Shown here: positions 16,390 to 24,792 of the stretch, in pieces
How positions within the stretch are numbered: position 1 is the first letter of the stretch
How the letters are laid out: each line of letters starts with the position of its first letter
Source: Smithellaceae bacterium
GTDB taxonomy: Bacteria > Desulfobacterota > Syntrophia > Syntrophales > Smithellaceae
Reading direction: 5' to 3'
Assembly (NCBI GenBank): GCA_030690945.1
Contig: JAUYFM010000028.1
Span: forward strand, 1 to 32,832
DNA length: 32,832 nt
Program-made: the position numbers and the translations under genes
Notes under the pieces: model-generated
What the model saw: only the letters and a program-made list of their open reading frames with translations
Database searches by the model: none
What the model was told of the DNA's origin: nothing

Positions 16390-16418
16390 TTGACATCCCG
16401 CAGGGCGAGCCCTATACT
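16390..16418 (+). promoter_or_regulatory. Strong sigma-70 promoter for the thioredoxin-like gene
   Basis: TTGACA (16390-16395) and TATACT (16413-16418) are separated by exactly 17 bases. Transcription would start near 16425, giving a leader of about 60 bases before the ATG at 16486. Confidence 0.75.
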
Positions 16419-16485
16419 CTATTAACAAAGACACGAATACTCATTCAATCGACGATTGGCAATGCCACCGAAATCAGGAGAGCAC

Positions 16486-16830
16486 ATGGCTTTCAGCAAA
16501 ATGTTTGTGAAAAAAGAGCCGACCCGCGAAGAAATTGACGCGCTTTGCGAACCGACTGTGCTGGAATTCGGCACCGACTGGTGCAACTATTGTCAGGACG
16601 CCCAGCCATTCGTCGCGAAAGCGTTTGCCGCCCACCCGAGCATAGTGCACATCAAGGTCGAAGACGGCCCCGGCCGACCGCTGGGGCGTTCCTTTCGAGT
16701 CAAACTGTGGCCGACGCTGGTGTTCCTGAAGGATGGAAAAAAGGCCGCGCGCCTGGTGCGCCCGGAAAGCCTGCTGGCAATCGAGCAGGCCATGCAAAAG
16801 ATCGAACCACGGCGCAGTACCCCCTGGTGA
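16486..16830 (+). CDS. Thioredoxin-like protein with WCNYC active site
   Basis: The 114-residue cytoplasmic protein has a thioredoxin fold: VLEFGTDWCNYCQDAQPF contains the redox pair Cys33 and Cys36 after Trp32, and KLWPTLVFLKDG supplies the cis-proline (Pro76) and following strand. The active-site dipeptide is Asn-Tyr in place of the usual Gly-Pro, so its redox potential and partners may differ from standard thioredoxin. The conserved HIKVEDGPGRPLGRSF region is shortened compared with TrxA. I chose the ATG at 16486 because AGGAG lies five bases upstream; an ATG at 16456 is possible but unsupported. It has its own strong promoter and is convergent with the aminotransferase. The gene looks richer in GC than most of the window. 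Confidence 0.88.
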   Translation: MAFSKMFVKKEPTREEIDALCEPTVLEFGTDWCNYCQDAQPFVAKAFAAHPSIVHIKVEDGPGRPLGRSFRVKLWPTLVFLKDGKKAARLVRPESLLAIEQAMQKIEPRRSTPW

Positions 16831-16984
16831 TGAAAGAATCTCGCAAACATGGAGAGAAACACTGCCATTGACTAAAGGAAGATTTTTCAATGGATGTAAA
16901 ATATAAAAGGTGCAGGTCAAATGCTGCAAGCGGCCGCAAGGCCAATGCGCAGTCTACGCGTTACATATCATCTTCAGATAAAGT

Positions 16985-18355
16985 CTATCGAATCCCCGCA
17001 ATCTCATGCAGCGCCGAAAGAAGGTAAGTCATCTCGCTTTCGGAAAGGTAGTAGTGTGGAGAAAGACGGACCGCGCCGTTTACCGTCCCTGTCGCGTCCG
17101 CCGGAAACCCTTCCGAGGCATGCTTGGCGTGTATGGCGTACTGATCCCGCAGCGTGCTGTAGACCGTTTCCGACGGGATTCCCCGAACGCGGAAACAAGT
17201 CATGAAGCAGCTCAGAGACGGATCGACGGGGGTGATCATTTCGAACTTGTCGGGATACGTTAAAAGGTCGGTCCTGATGCGCTCTCCTATCGAGAGCAGC
17301 CGGCTTGTAATATTCTCCATCCCCAGCCGTGTCACCTGCGCCAGCGCGTCCATCAGAGGCAGAACGTTGGTATACGCAACAACGCCCCCCTTGCGCTGCG
17401 GAAAATGCCTTTGCAGATTTGCCGGGCTGTAATAATTATCGTCCACAATCGTGGGCCAAAACGAAGACAAGGTTGCCAGCAGGCGGGGGTGAACAGTCAG
17501 GAAACCGGACCCGACCGGCCCGCACAGGTACTTATGTCCATTGACCACCAGGGCGTCGCAGTCCAGGGCTTGCACGTCCAGAGGGATGACGGTAAACGCC
17601 TGGGCGCCGTCGACAACGGAGATAGCCCCAAAGCTGCGGGCCAGGGCGCAAATATCGCGGGCCGGGAGGATATGACCCGTCGAGCAGGTGATGGCGGGAA
17701 AGCTGATGACCCGAACAGGGCCGCCGGCGCCGGTGCAGGCCGATCGGAATCGTTCCACAAGATTGGCCCGCCAGGTGGTCTCGGTGTCTCCGGGACTGAT
17801 CAGAGGGACCTGGATCACCCGCGCGCCGTAGCGATCCGCCTGGAGCTTCCACATCGTCAGTCCGCCGGTGTGCTCGTGGTCGGTGGTGATGATCACGTCG
17901 CCCGCCGAAAAGGTAATGCCATTGGCGACAAGCGACATGCCCTCCGTGACCGAACTGACCATTGCGCTGTAGCGCCCGACAGAAGTTGGCGTGGTATGAG
18001 CGTTGGCCAGCGTGGCGAAGGCGTCGTGCAGGGGGGAGAGAGACCGGATGATCTCCGCCACAAAACGGTCCAGGTAGCAACCCTGGGCCATGATGCCGCC
18101 GACAGCGGACATGCGCTGCTGCACGGCCTTAAGCGTTGTCCCGAACGTCGAATTGTTCACATACAGGTATGAGGAACTGAGGGTGAAATCATTCTGACGC
18201 ACCGCCTGCCAGAAATCGGGATCGGCTGCTGCCTGCGACGAAGCGCAGCCGGACATCTGGGCCGCCAGAAGCGAGGCGACCCCCGCGCCGATAACAGTCT
18301 TTCCCGAAAGCTGCAGGAATTCCCTTCTATTGTATCCGTCTTCGATATCGCCCAT
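16985..18355 (-). CDS. Tat-exported lipoprotein, class V aminotransferase (isopenicillin-N epimerase-like)
   Basis: The 456-residue precursor starts with a twin-arginine signal (NRREFLQLSGK, residues 9-19), a hydrophobic stretch and a lipobox-like MSGC ending at Cys37. The mature part is a fold-type I PLP enzyme: TTDHEHTGG, VDGAQAFTVIPLDV (cofactor-ring Asp249), and NGHKYLCGPVGSGF with the predicted Schiff-base Lys275. The nearest known types are isopenicillin-N epimerase/cysteine desulfurase-like class V enzymes. Because the cofactor is inserted in the cytoplasm, export of the folded holoenzyme by Tat makes sense; it should then be membrane-anchored in the periplasm. The substrate is unknown. 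The gene stands alone on the minus strand and looks GC-rich relative to its flanks. Confidence 0.88.
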   Translation of the reverse strand: MGDIEDGYNRREFLQLSGKTVIGAGVASLLAAQMSGCASSQAAADPDFWQAVRQNDFTLSSSYLYVNNSTFGTTLKAVQQRMSAVGGIMAQGCYLDRFVAEIIRSLSPLHDAFATLANAHTTPTSVGRYSAMVSSVTEGMSLVANGITFSAGDVIITTDHEHTGGLTMWKLQADRYGARVIQVPLISPGDTETTWRANLVERFRSACTGAGGPVRVISFPAITCSTGHILPARDICALARSFGAISVVDGAQAFTVIPLDVQALDCDALVVNGHKYLCGPVGSGFLTVHPRLLATLSSFWPTIVDDNYYSPANLQRHFPQRKGGVVAYTNVLPLMDALAQVTRLGMENITSRLLSIGERIRTDLLTYPDKFEMITPVDPSLSCFMTCFRVRGIPSETVYSTLRDQYAIHAKHASEGFPADATGTVNGAVRLSPHYYLSESEMTYLLSALHEIAGIR

Positions 18356-18540
18356 AACACCCCCGTCATCTCATCATCGCATCCGGAACTTTTAGCTTTT
18401 TGTTAAATGAAACTTTTGCATCAAAGTATTGTTCAGGTCGTAAAAAGAGCACGCTGGAAAAGCATCGGGAGTATAACGGGGAGCATGCCGAAAATCAAGC
18501 ACGATAGCTCCTTGCCACCCGTGCGCCGCCGGACCAGGTT

Positions 18541-18610
18541 GCGTGCCCCCGCCGGTGGGGGCAGGGGGTGGTGCTTCATTGTCTATTCACCATTCACCAT
18601 CCACTATCAA
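18541..18610 (+). repeat. GC-rich dispersed repeat, copy B
   Basis: GCCCCC/GGGGGC arms around GCCGGT are followed by AGGGGGTGGTGC and then an ATTCACCATTCACCATCCAC string, the same order as copy A at 16298. It occupies much of the gap behind the aminotransferase start. Nothing else is recognisable between 18356 and 18672. Confidence 0.65.
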
Positions 18611-18672
18611 CTAATTGCCTTTTCCCTTGCAATGTGTTTTTAAAGTTGTAATATGACGGGCAATTAAAAAAA

Positions 18673-18711
18673 CCTAGCGGGATCTGAAAACTTATATTTC
18701 AAGACCTGACC
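18673..18711 (+). repeat. Left inverted repeat flanking the hsd operon
   Basis: The 27-base core (18685-18711, starting TGAAAACT and containing ATATTTCAAGACCTGA) is matched at 25 of 27 positions by the reverse complement of 28750-28776. An outer CCTAG (18673-18677) precedes the core by seven bases and has a counterpart at the right end. The two copies enclose the whole restriction operon. From here to 19004 the DNA is AT-rich and holds only the operon promoter. Confidence 0.75.
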
Positions 18712-18909
18712 ATAATCATTCCCTGACAGACAAATTGGCTTTTTTTCGAAATAAAAACTTAACCATTTTACATGGAATTATGTCAAAAATTAGATGGCAT
18801 ATATTCGTATATAATTGTAACTATTCGTTATTGAGGCAGATAAATAGAATATTTGTAATTCGCAGAGGAATGATACTGCTAGGCAATAAACATATTAATG
18901 AACAGAAAT

Positions 18910-18982
18910 GTCATTATTGTATAAAATAGTTATTGACAATTATCGTTTATTTAGTTAGTATTTAGCCGTAACGTCATTATTG
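18910..18982 (+). promoter_or_regulatory. Promoter of the type I restriction operon
   Basis: TTGACA (18933-18938), a 17-base spacer and TAGTAT (18956-18961) form a good sigma-70 promoter about 45 bases before the first gene. A 10-base direct repeat GTCATTATTG stands on either side of it (18910-18919 and 18973-18982), which could be a regulator binding pair. The surrounding 300 bases are very AT-rich. Confidence 0.6.
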
Positions 18983-19004
18983 CATATTATTTAGGCGGTA
19001 GGAA

Positions 19005-19580
19005 GTGAAGGCTTTATTAAAGGACATCGCATCAATTCAAATGGGTTATTCATTCCGTTCGCGTCTTCAAGCCACTACGTTGGGCTCAGTCTCCGTAATA
19101 CAGATGAAAGATCTAACGGATGAGAATATTGTCAATTGCAACAGTTTAACGCTGACTGACATCAGCAAATTCAATGAAAATCATTATGTAAGAAAAGGCG
19201 ATCTAATCTTCCGGTCACGTGGCCTATCTGCAACATCCGCTATAGTTGCAGATGGTCCGGGCATTGCCGTGCTATCCTCGCCGCTTTTCAAAATCAGGTT
19301 GACCCGGCCTGATGTTTTGCCCGAATATCTGAATTGGTTTATCAGTCAGTTGCCCGCGCAGATTTTTCTGGCAAGCCATGCAAAGGGTACAACACAACAG
19401 ATGATAAGCAAGGAAACATTGGAACAGCTTGAAGTTCTTTTACCGCCGCTGGAAAAGCAAAAAAGCATCATTGCTCTGGCTACACTGGCCGATGATGAGC
19501 AACGCATCATGAAACAACTGGCGATAAAACGTAAACAATATATTTCAGCAACCTTAATTCGTGAAGCCAGAGGAGAATAA
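19005..19580 (+). CDS. Half-size type I specificity subunit (single TRD)
   Basis: The 191-residue protein has one target-recognition domain (LKDIASIQMGYSFRSRLQA, then DLIFRSRGLSATSAIV and HAKGTTQQMISKETLEQL) followed by one conserved spacer helix (LPPLEKQKSIIALATLADDE). Ordinary HsdS has two such halves. A single half can work as a dimer, recognising a palindromic bipartite site, or could pair with the full HsdS encoded downstream. The start is a GTG with AGGA very close to it, so translation may be weak. Its stop is four bases before the hsdM ATG, and AGAGGAG inside its end serves hsdM. It is the first gene of the operon. It may also be a remnant of a duplicated hsdS, but the frame is intact. 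Confidence 0.85.
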   Translation: MKALLKDIASIQMGYSFRSRLQATTLGSVSVIQMKDLTDENIVNCNSLTLTDISKFNENHYVRKGDLIFRSRGLSATSAIVADGPGIAVLSSPLFKIRLTRPDVLPEYLNWFISQLPAQIFLASHAKGTTQQMISKETLEQLEVLLPPLEKQKSIIALATLADDEQRIMKQLAIKRKQYISATLIREARGE

Positions 19581-19584
19581 ATAG

Positions 19585-21141
19585 ATGAATGGAAAAATCG
19601 ATCAGAAAGACATCAACAATGCGGCATGGGCGGCCTGCGACACCTTTCGTGGCGTGGTCGATCCCGCGCAATACAAAGATTACATTCTGGTGATGCTGTT
19701 CGTTAAATACATATCAGACACATGGAAAGATCACTATGAGCAATACCGCAAACAGTATGGCGATGACGATGCGCGTATTCGCCGCAAGTTGGAACGCGAG
19801 CGCTTTGTTCTGCCCTATGCAGAATTAAAAGATCATGAAACCGGAAAAGTGACTGACCGGTTCCTTGCCGATTTTTACAACCTGTATGAGCGGCGCGGAG
19901 CCGCAAATATCGGCGAACTGATCAACATCACGTTCGATGCTATTGAAGAAGCCAATAAATCAAAACTTGAAGGCGTTTTCCGCAATATCGATTTCAACAG
20001 CGAAGCAAATCTTGGAAGGACCAAAGACAGAAACCGCCGCCTGAAAAACCTGCTGGAAGATTTCAATAAACCACAACTGGACATGAGCCCTAGCAAGGTT
20101 TCCGAAGATGTTATCGGTAATACCTACATTTATCTGATCGAACGATTTGCCACCGATGCCGGTAAAAAAGCCGGGGAGTTTTACACACCGCATAAAGTAT
20201 CTGAGCTGGTTGCAAAGCTCGCCAGACCCAAATCCGGCAACCGTATTTGCGATCCAGCCTGCGGTTCCGGCGGACTGCTCATCGAGGCAGCACTGGAAGT
20301 CGGTGACAAGAATTTTGCCCTCTTCGGCATGGAATCCAATGGCAGCACTTGGGCGCTTGCCCGGATGAACATGTTTTTGCATGGTGCGGACAGCGCTCGA
20401 ATTGAATGGTGCGATACGCTGGTCAGTCCTGCGCTGGTTGAAAACGACCGCCTGATGAAATTTGATATTGTTGTCGCCAATCCTCCTTTTTCTCTGGACA
20501 AATGGGGCGCGGAAGAAGCCGAAAGCGACCGATTCAATCGCTTCTGGCGTGGTGTTCCGCCCAAGAGCAAAGGCGATTGGGCGTTTATCAGCCACATGGT
20601 GGAAGCCGCGCTGGAGAAAGAAGGGCGCGTGGCCGTTGTGGTTCCGCACGGCGTATTGTTTCGCGGCGCAGCCGAAGGACGGATTCGCGCAAAAATGATT
20701 GAAGAAAATTTGCTGGACGCTGTCGTCGGCCTGCCGGGAAATCTCTTCCCGACTACATCTATTCCCGTTGCCATATTGGTCTTTGACCGCAGTCGCGAAA
20801 AAGGCGGCAAAAACCACAATCGCAAAGACGTCATTTTTATTGATGCCAGCCGCGACTATCTGCCGGGAAAAAATCAAAACGCCCTGTCCGACGAGCATCT
20901 TCAAGAGATTATCGAAACGGTAAAAGAGCGAAAAACCATCGAGAAATATGCGCATGTGGCAGCTCTTGACGAGATCAAAGAAAACGATTTCAACCTCAAT
21001 ATCCCCCGATATGTCGATACCTTTGAGGAAGAAGCGGAAATCGATATTGACGCCGTGCAACTGGAGATCGATCAACTGGAAAAGGAACTTGCAGACGTGC
21101 GGGTAAAGATGGCGCGGATGCTCAAAGAGATTGAACGATAA
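19585..21141 (+). CDS. hsdM: Type I DNA methyltransferase, M subunit
   Basis: HsdM methylates adenine N6 within the site chosen by HsdS and also forms the core of the restriction complex. The 518-residue protein has the HsdM N-terminal helical domain (CDTFRGVVDPAQYKDYILVM), SAM-binding motif I (CDPACGSGGLLIEA) and catalytic motif IV NPPF in VVANPPFSLDKW, plus the preceding GEFYTPHKVSELV. Length and motifs are those of an active enzyme. AGAGGAG lies ahead of the ATG. The C-terminal coiled-coil-like segment (DIDAVQLEIDQLEKELADV) probably contacts HsdS. rhuM follows after 15 bases. Confidence 0.97.
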   Translation: MNGKIDQKDINNAAWAACDTFRGVVDPAQYKDYILVMLFVKYISDTWKDHYEQYRKQYGDDDARIRRKLERERFVLPYAELKDHETGKVTDRFLADFYNLYERRGAANIGELINITFDAIEEANKSKLEGVFRNIDFNSEANLGRTKDRNRRLKNLLEDFNKPQLDMSPSKVSEDVIGNTYIYLIERFATDAGKKAGEFYTPHKVSELVAKLARPKSGNRICDPACGSGGLLIEAALEVGDKNFALFGMESNGSTWALARMNMFLHGADSARIEWCDTLVSPALVENDRLMKFDIVVANPPFSLDKWGAEEAESDRFNRFWRGVPPKSKGDWAFISHMVEAALEKEGRVAVVVPHGVLFRGAAEGRIRAKMIEENLLDAVVGLPGNLFPTTSIPVAILVFDRSREKGGKNHNRKDVIFIDASRDYLPGKNQNALSDEHLQEIIETVKERKTIEKYAHVAALDEIKENDFNLNIPRYVDTFEEEAEIDIDAVQLEIDQLEKELADVRVKMARMLKEIER

Positions 21142-21156
21142 CAACGGAGAATATAA

Positions 21157-22215
21157 ATGACTGATAACCTTCCGGTAAAAAGTGAATTTCTCGTTTATCA
21201 AACCGAAGATGGAAGAATCAAGATTGATGTGCGGCTGGAAGATGAGACCGTCTGGCTTACACAACAGATTATGGCTGATCTCTTCCAGACCACACAGCAG
21301 AATGTCAGTCTCCATATTCGGAACATATACGAAGAAGGCGAATTGAATGAGGATTCAACTCACAAGAAATACTTGTCAGTTCGGCGGGAGGGTAAAAGAT
21401 CGATCAAACGGCAACTCGATTATTACAATCTGGATATGATCATCTCCGTTGGCTACCGGGTGAAAAGCCACGTTGCCACCCGTTTCCGCATCTGGGCTAC
21501 GCAACGGCTCAAGGAGTATATTGTCAAGGGCTTTGTCATGGATGACGAGCGATTGAAAAATCCGCCTGTTGCCGGTTCCGCTATTCCCGATTACTTCGAC
21601 GAAATGCTGGAACGCATCCGCGACATCCGCGCCAGCGAACGACGGATGTATCTGCGCGTAAAAGAAATCTTTGTGATGGCAGGCGATTACGACCCGTCCT
21701 GGTCCGAGACAAATAAGTTTTTCAGCATTATCCAAAACAAACTTCATTTTGCCGCAACCGGTTTGACGGCGGCAGAACTAATTAAAGGCCGCGCCGATCA
21801 CAGCCAACCCAATATGGGACTGACAAGCTGGAAGGCGGGCGAAGTCCGCAAAACGGATGTGACAATCGCCAAGAATTATCTCAAAGAAGAAGAAATCGAT
21901 GGACTGAACCGGATTGTTGTCATGTGGCTGGACTATGCCGAAGATCAGGCCAAACGCCGTAAGCAGGTTTTCATGAAAGACTGGGAACAAAAGCTCGATG
22001 AATTTTTGAAATTCAATGATCGCAAGGTGCTCCCCGATGCCGGAAGTGTCAGCAAGAAGGATGCGGATGGGTTTGCCAAAGATGAATACGACCGCTTTGC
22101 CGAGCGCCGCCGGGACTACAAGGAATCAATTGGAGAAGAGGAATCTATCAAGCAATTGGAAGAAGCTGCAAAGCAATTGGGGCACGGGCGGAAGAAACTG
22201 GAGGATGGGGAATGA
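21157..22215 (+). CDS. rhuM: RhuM family protein
   Basis: This 352-residue protein matches the RhuM (virulence protein) family: an N-terminal winged-helix-like segment (TVWLTQQIMADLFQTTQQNV), the conserved RQLDYYNLDMIISVGYRVKS and FRIWATQRLKEYIVKGFVMD, and a charged C-terminal helical region. The name comes from a Salmonella pathogenicity island gene; its biochemical role is unknown, although many copies lie within type I restriction operons between hsdM and hsdS, exactly as here. It is spaced 15 bases from hsdM with CGGAGA as ribosome-binding site, and its stop overlaps the hsdS start by four bases (ATGA). A fused N-terminal DNA-binding region suggests a regulatory or target-sensing role, which is inference. 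Confidence 0.9.
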   Translation: MTDNLPVKSEFLVYQTEDGRIKIDVRLEDETVWLTQQIMADLFQTTQQNVSLHIRNIYEEGELNEDSTHKKYLSVRREGKRSIKRQLDYYNLDMIISVGYRVKSHVATRFRIWATQRLKEYIVKGFVMDDERLKNPPVAGSAIPDYFDEMLERIRDIRASERRMYLRVKEIFVMAGDYDPSWSETNKFFSIIQNKLHFAATGLTAAELIKGRADHSQPNMGLTSWKAGEVRKTDVTIAKNYLKEEEIDGLNRIVVMWLDYAEDQAKRRKQVFMKDWEQKLDEFLKFNDRKVLPDAGSVSKKDADGFAKDEYDRFAERRRDYKESIGEEESIKQLEEAAKQLGHGRKKLEDGE

Positions 22216-23444
22216 GGAAACACGTCAAATTGGGGGATATTGCCAATATATATTCTGGTGGAACCCCATCGCGCACTAAGCCAAACTTCTGGGGCGGCAA
22301 CATTCCGTGGGTTAAAACGACACAAATTCAGAACTGTGTAATTACCGAGAAGGATGTTGATGAATGGATTACACCTGAGGGCATGAAAAAATCCTCCGCA
22401 AAGATGGTCCCGAGAGGTACGATTCTAATGGCAATGTATGGCCAGGGTAAGACACGTGGACAAGTCGCAGTGCTTGGAATAGATGCAACCATTAACCAAG
22501 CATGTGCTGCGATTATTGTAAAAGATAGTGCTGATAGCAACTATATTTATCAGCAACTTCTTTATCGGTATTCATCAATCCGTAATCTGAGCAACACAGG
22601 TAGTCAGGAAAATCTGAATTCTGCACTGATTAAGTCTATTGCTTTCTCCTTACCTGATTTGATATCGCAAAAAAATATAGCTATTCTGCTTTCTATTTGG
22701 GACCGGGCCATCGACAAGGCTGGACGGCTGATTGCAGTCAAGGAGAAGAAATTTGTATCTCTATCTAACAGATGTCTTTTTGGCGGCAATCCGCTTACCA
22801 TGGATGTTTCAAAGAATACACGATGGTTTTCCGTACCTGCGCACTGGAAAATAGTGCGGATAGGGAGTGTAGCTAAAGAAGTAAAATCAACTAATGGCTC
22901 AGTAAAAAAAATACCAGTTCTTTCCTGCACCAAATACGACGGCTTAGTGGATTCTCTGACATACTTTGACAAACAGATATTCAGTGTGGACAGATCCAAT
23001 TACAAGGTAGTGTCACGCGGCCAGTTTGCCTATGCAACCAATCACATTGAAGAAGGCTCTATCGGTTATCAAGAACTTTATGAAAAAGGGCTGGTAAGCC
23101 CGATGTACACAGTATTTCAAACGGACAACAGCATCGATGACACCTATCTTTATCAGGTTTTGAAAACAAATATTTATTTACATATCTTCCGAGTAAATAC
23201 CAGCTCATCAGTCGACAGAAGGGGCAGCTTGAGATGGAAAGAATTTGCCAAACTTCCTGTTCCTTTGCCGCCAATGAATGAGCAGAAAAAGATATCCACA
23301 TTACTAAAAACTGCACGACAAGAAATCGACTTTCTAAAAAAACAACTGGAAGCCTACCGTCAACAAAAACGCGGTCTCATGCAAAAATTACTAACTGGCC
23401 AATGGCGAGTGAAAATTAAAGAGGAGCATATCGGTAATGGATGA
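22212..23444 (+). CDS. hsdS: Type I specificity subunit, full length
   Basis: The 410-residue HsdS has two target-recognition domains. The first (HVKLGDIANIYSGGTPSRTK to about residue 160) is followed by a helix (SQKNIAILLSIWDRAIDKA). The second starts near WKIVRIGSVAKEVKS and ends with a helix (EQKKISTLLKTARQEIDFL). The C-terminal QKRGLMQKLLTGQWRV is typical of HsdS. It determines the bipartite DNA target of the HsdM and HsdR complex. The second half differs strongly from the first and from the half-size HsdS at 19005, so three different TRDs are encoded in this operon. Its end overlaps the next gene by eight bases, and GAGGAG inside it serves that gene. Confidence 0.95.
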   Translation: MRKHVKLGDIANIYSGGTPSRTKPNFWGGNIPWVKTTQIQNCVITEKDVDEWITPEGMKKSSAKMVPRGTILMAMYGQGKTRGQVAVLGIDATINQACAAIIVKDSADSNYIYQQLLYRYSSIRNLSNTGSQENLNSALIKSIAFSLPDLISQKNIAILLSIWDRAIDKAGRLIAVKEKKFVSLSNRCLFGGNPLTMDVSKNTRWFSVPAHWKIVRIGSVAKEVKSTNGSVKKIPVLSCTKYDGLVDSLTYFDKQIFSVDRSNYKVVSRGQFAYATNHIEEGSIGYQELYEKGLVSPMYTVFQTDNSIDDTYLYQVLKTNIYLHIFRVNTSSSVDRRGSLRWKEFAKLPVPLPPMNEQKKISTLLKTARQEIDFLKKQLEAYRQQKRGLMQKLLTGQWRVKIKEEHIGNG

Positions 23445-24792
23445 TAAAAAACCGTTTTCTCGAGAGACGCTGAATGAAATATTCAAAATATCACCTCATA
23501 AACCAGATCGGGTTATTTCACGCGAATGCGGCTGGCTAGAGTTTAAAGAATCATTTGGTTGGAACAGTCTGCCCAAATATATGAAGACATTTGCTGCATT
23601 CGCGAATGTAAAAGGTGGTTATATTGTTTTTGGAATAGCCAACAGTCCACACATTTTGAAAGGCCTGAAGGGCAATAATCTTTTATCTTTTGAAGAGCTG
23701 CAACCTGAACGATTGTCACAAACGCTTAATGATCATTTTTCGCCTGAAATAGAATGGGATATTCAACAACACGAATTAGATGAAAATATATATGGGATAC
23801 TCTGCATACATGAGTCTAAACATAAGCCGGTAATTTGCTGCCAAGATTCCGGGAAGGATTTGAAAGAAGGGGATATCTATTATCGCTATCGTGGACGTTC
23901 AGAACGGATAAAATATCCAGAACTTCGCAGTATTCTGGAGATCAATCGCAATCATGAACAACAAGTATGGATGCGGCATGTTGCTAATATTGCACGTATC
24001 GGTGTTCGGGATGCCGGTGTTTTTGATCTAAAGACAGGACAAGTTACTGGATCGGGCGGGGCTTTCTTAATAGATGAATCTCTGCTTAGTCAACTATCTT
24101 TTATTAAAGAAGGCGAGTTTACAGAGGTAAAAGGCAAGCCTGCCCTTAAATTGATTGGTAGTCTGAAGTCGGTAGATGGCATTAATTCTAGTGTTATTAA
24201 GAAACAAATTGTAAAAACAAAAGGTATTCGCATAAGCGATATTGTTTTGTGTTTTTTAAACCAAGAAGATGTTTTGGAACCGCAGGAATATATCAAACAG
24301 ATTTGCTTTGAAACAAGCGCGAATCTTCCATTCTATTATTACGTCCACAAGGCCGGCATAAGTCACGATGCGACTGTTGAAATGCTTAATGCCGTTGTGT
24401 CACGTTCAAATGCAAAAACAAAACTTATCAAACGGATAGTTGAACAAACGACACAGCGGTTAAAACCTGCTTCCGATGATAATATTAAAAGTAAAGAAAA
24501 GCTTGAATATGTAAGACAATTAATTGACAATTCAGTCGATCTCTCAATATCAGGCAAAAATCTGGAGTACTGCCTTCAAGCCGTTCGATTACTTTCCGCA
24601 GATGACATTCTAAAACACAGTCCTTACCTTTGTGAATTGTTAAAAACATGCTTTAACAAGCACTATGCATCCGCTAAAGGCCCAGTGGCTGACAATATGC
24701 GCCGTGCAATATGTTGGATTGATGAGGCTCTGTTTAAAGAACCGAAAAAGCCAACGCCCAGTAAACATAAGTTACTAAGGAGACGCGCGTGA
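23437..24792 (+). CDS. AlbA_2/Schlafen-domain protein in the restriction operon
   Basis: The N-terminal ~170 residues form an AlbA_2 (divergent Schlafen AAA_4) domain: CGWLEFKESFGW, then KTFAAFANVKGGYIVFGIAN, and later DIYYRYRGRSERIKYPELR. Domains of this type bind or cut nucleic acid in the Schlafen family, but AlbA_2 function in bacteria is mostly undefined. The remaining ~280 residues carry a segment with a partly repeated hydrophobic and helical pattern and no motif I know. The ATG has GAGGAG ten bases upstream and lies within the 3' end of hsdS; its stop overlaps the hsdR GTG start (GTGA). This strict coupling makes it likely to be produced with the restriction complex. Role is inferred only from position. 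Confidence 0.8.
   Translation: MDDKKPFSRETLNEIFKISPHKPDRVISRECGWLEFKESFGWNSLPKYMKTFAAFANVKGGYIVFGIANSPHILKGLKGNNLLSFEELQPERLSQTLNDHFSPEIEWDIQQHELDENIYGILCIHESKHKPVICCQDSGKDLKEGDIYYRYRGRSERIKYPELRSILEINRNHEQQVWMRHVANIARIGVRDAGVFDLKTGQVTGSGGAFLIDESLLSQLSFIKEGEFTEVKGKPALKLIGSLKSVDGINSSVIKKQIVKTKGIRISDIVLCFLNQEDVLEPQEYIKQICFETSANLPFYYYVHKAGISHDATVEMLNAVVSRSNAKTKLIKRIVEQTTQRLKPASDDNIKSKEKLEYVRQLIDNSVDLSISGKNLEYCLQAVRLLSADDILKHSPYLCELLKTCFNKHYASAKGPVADNMRRAICWIDEALFKEPKKPTPSKHKLLRRRA

Noticed and set aside
16890-17027. Short ORF with a possible ribosome-binding site (AAAGGAAG) overlapping the aminotransferase 3' end
   Set aside because: The peptide is Arg/Ser-rich without recognisable features and is antisense over much of its length to a firm gene.
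17405-18172. 255-codon plus-strand ORF
   Set aside because: Antisense shadow of the GC-rich aminotransferase gene; composition is Gly/Arg/Asp-rich with no domain.
18735-18929. Small plus-strand ORF before the hsd promoter
   Set aside because: It lies in very AT-rich DNA, has no Shine-Dalgarno and no family resemblance, and ends at the promoter; probably chance.
19960-21315. 451-codon minus-strand ORF
   Set aside because: Antisense to hsdM, whose motifs I and IV are clear; the ORF extends across the hsdM/rhuM boundary without any family signature.
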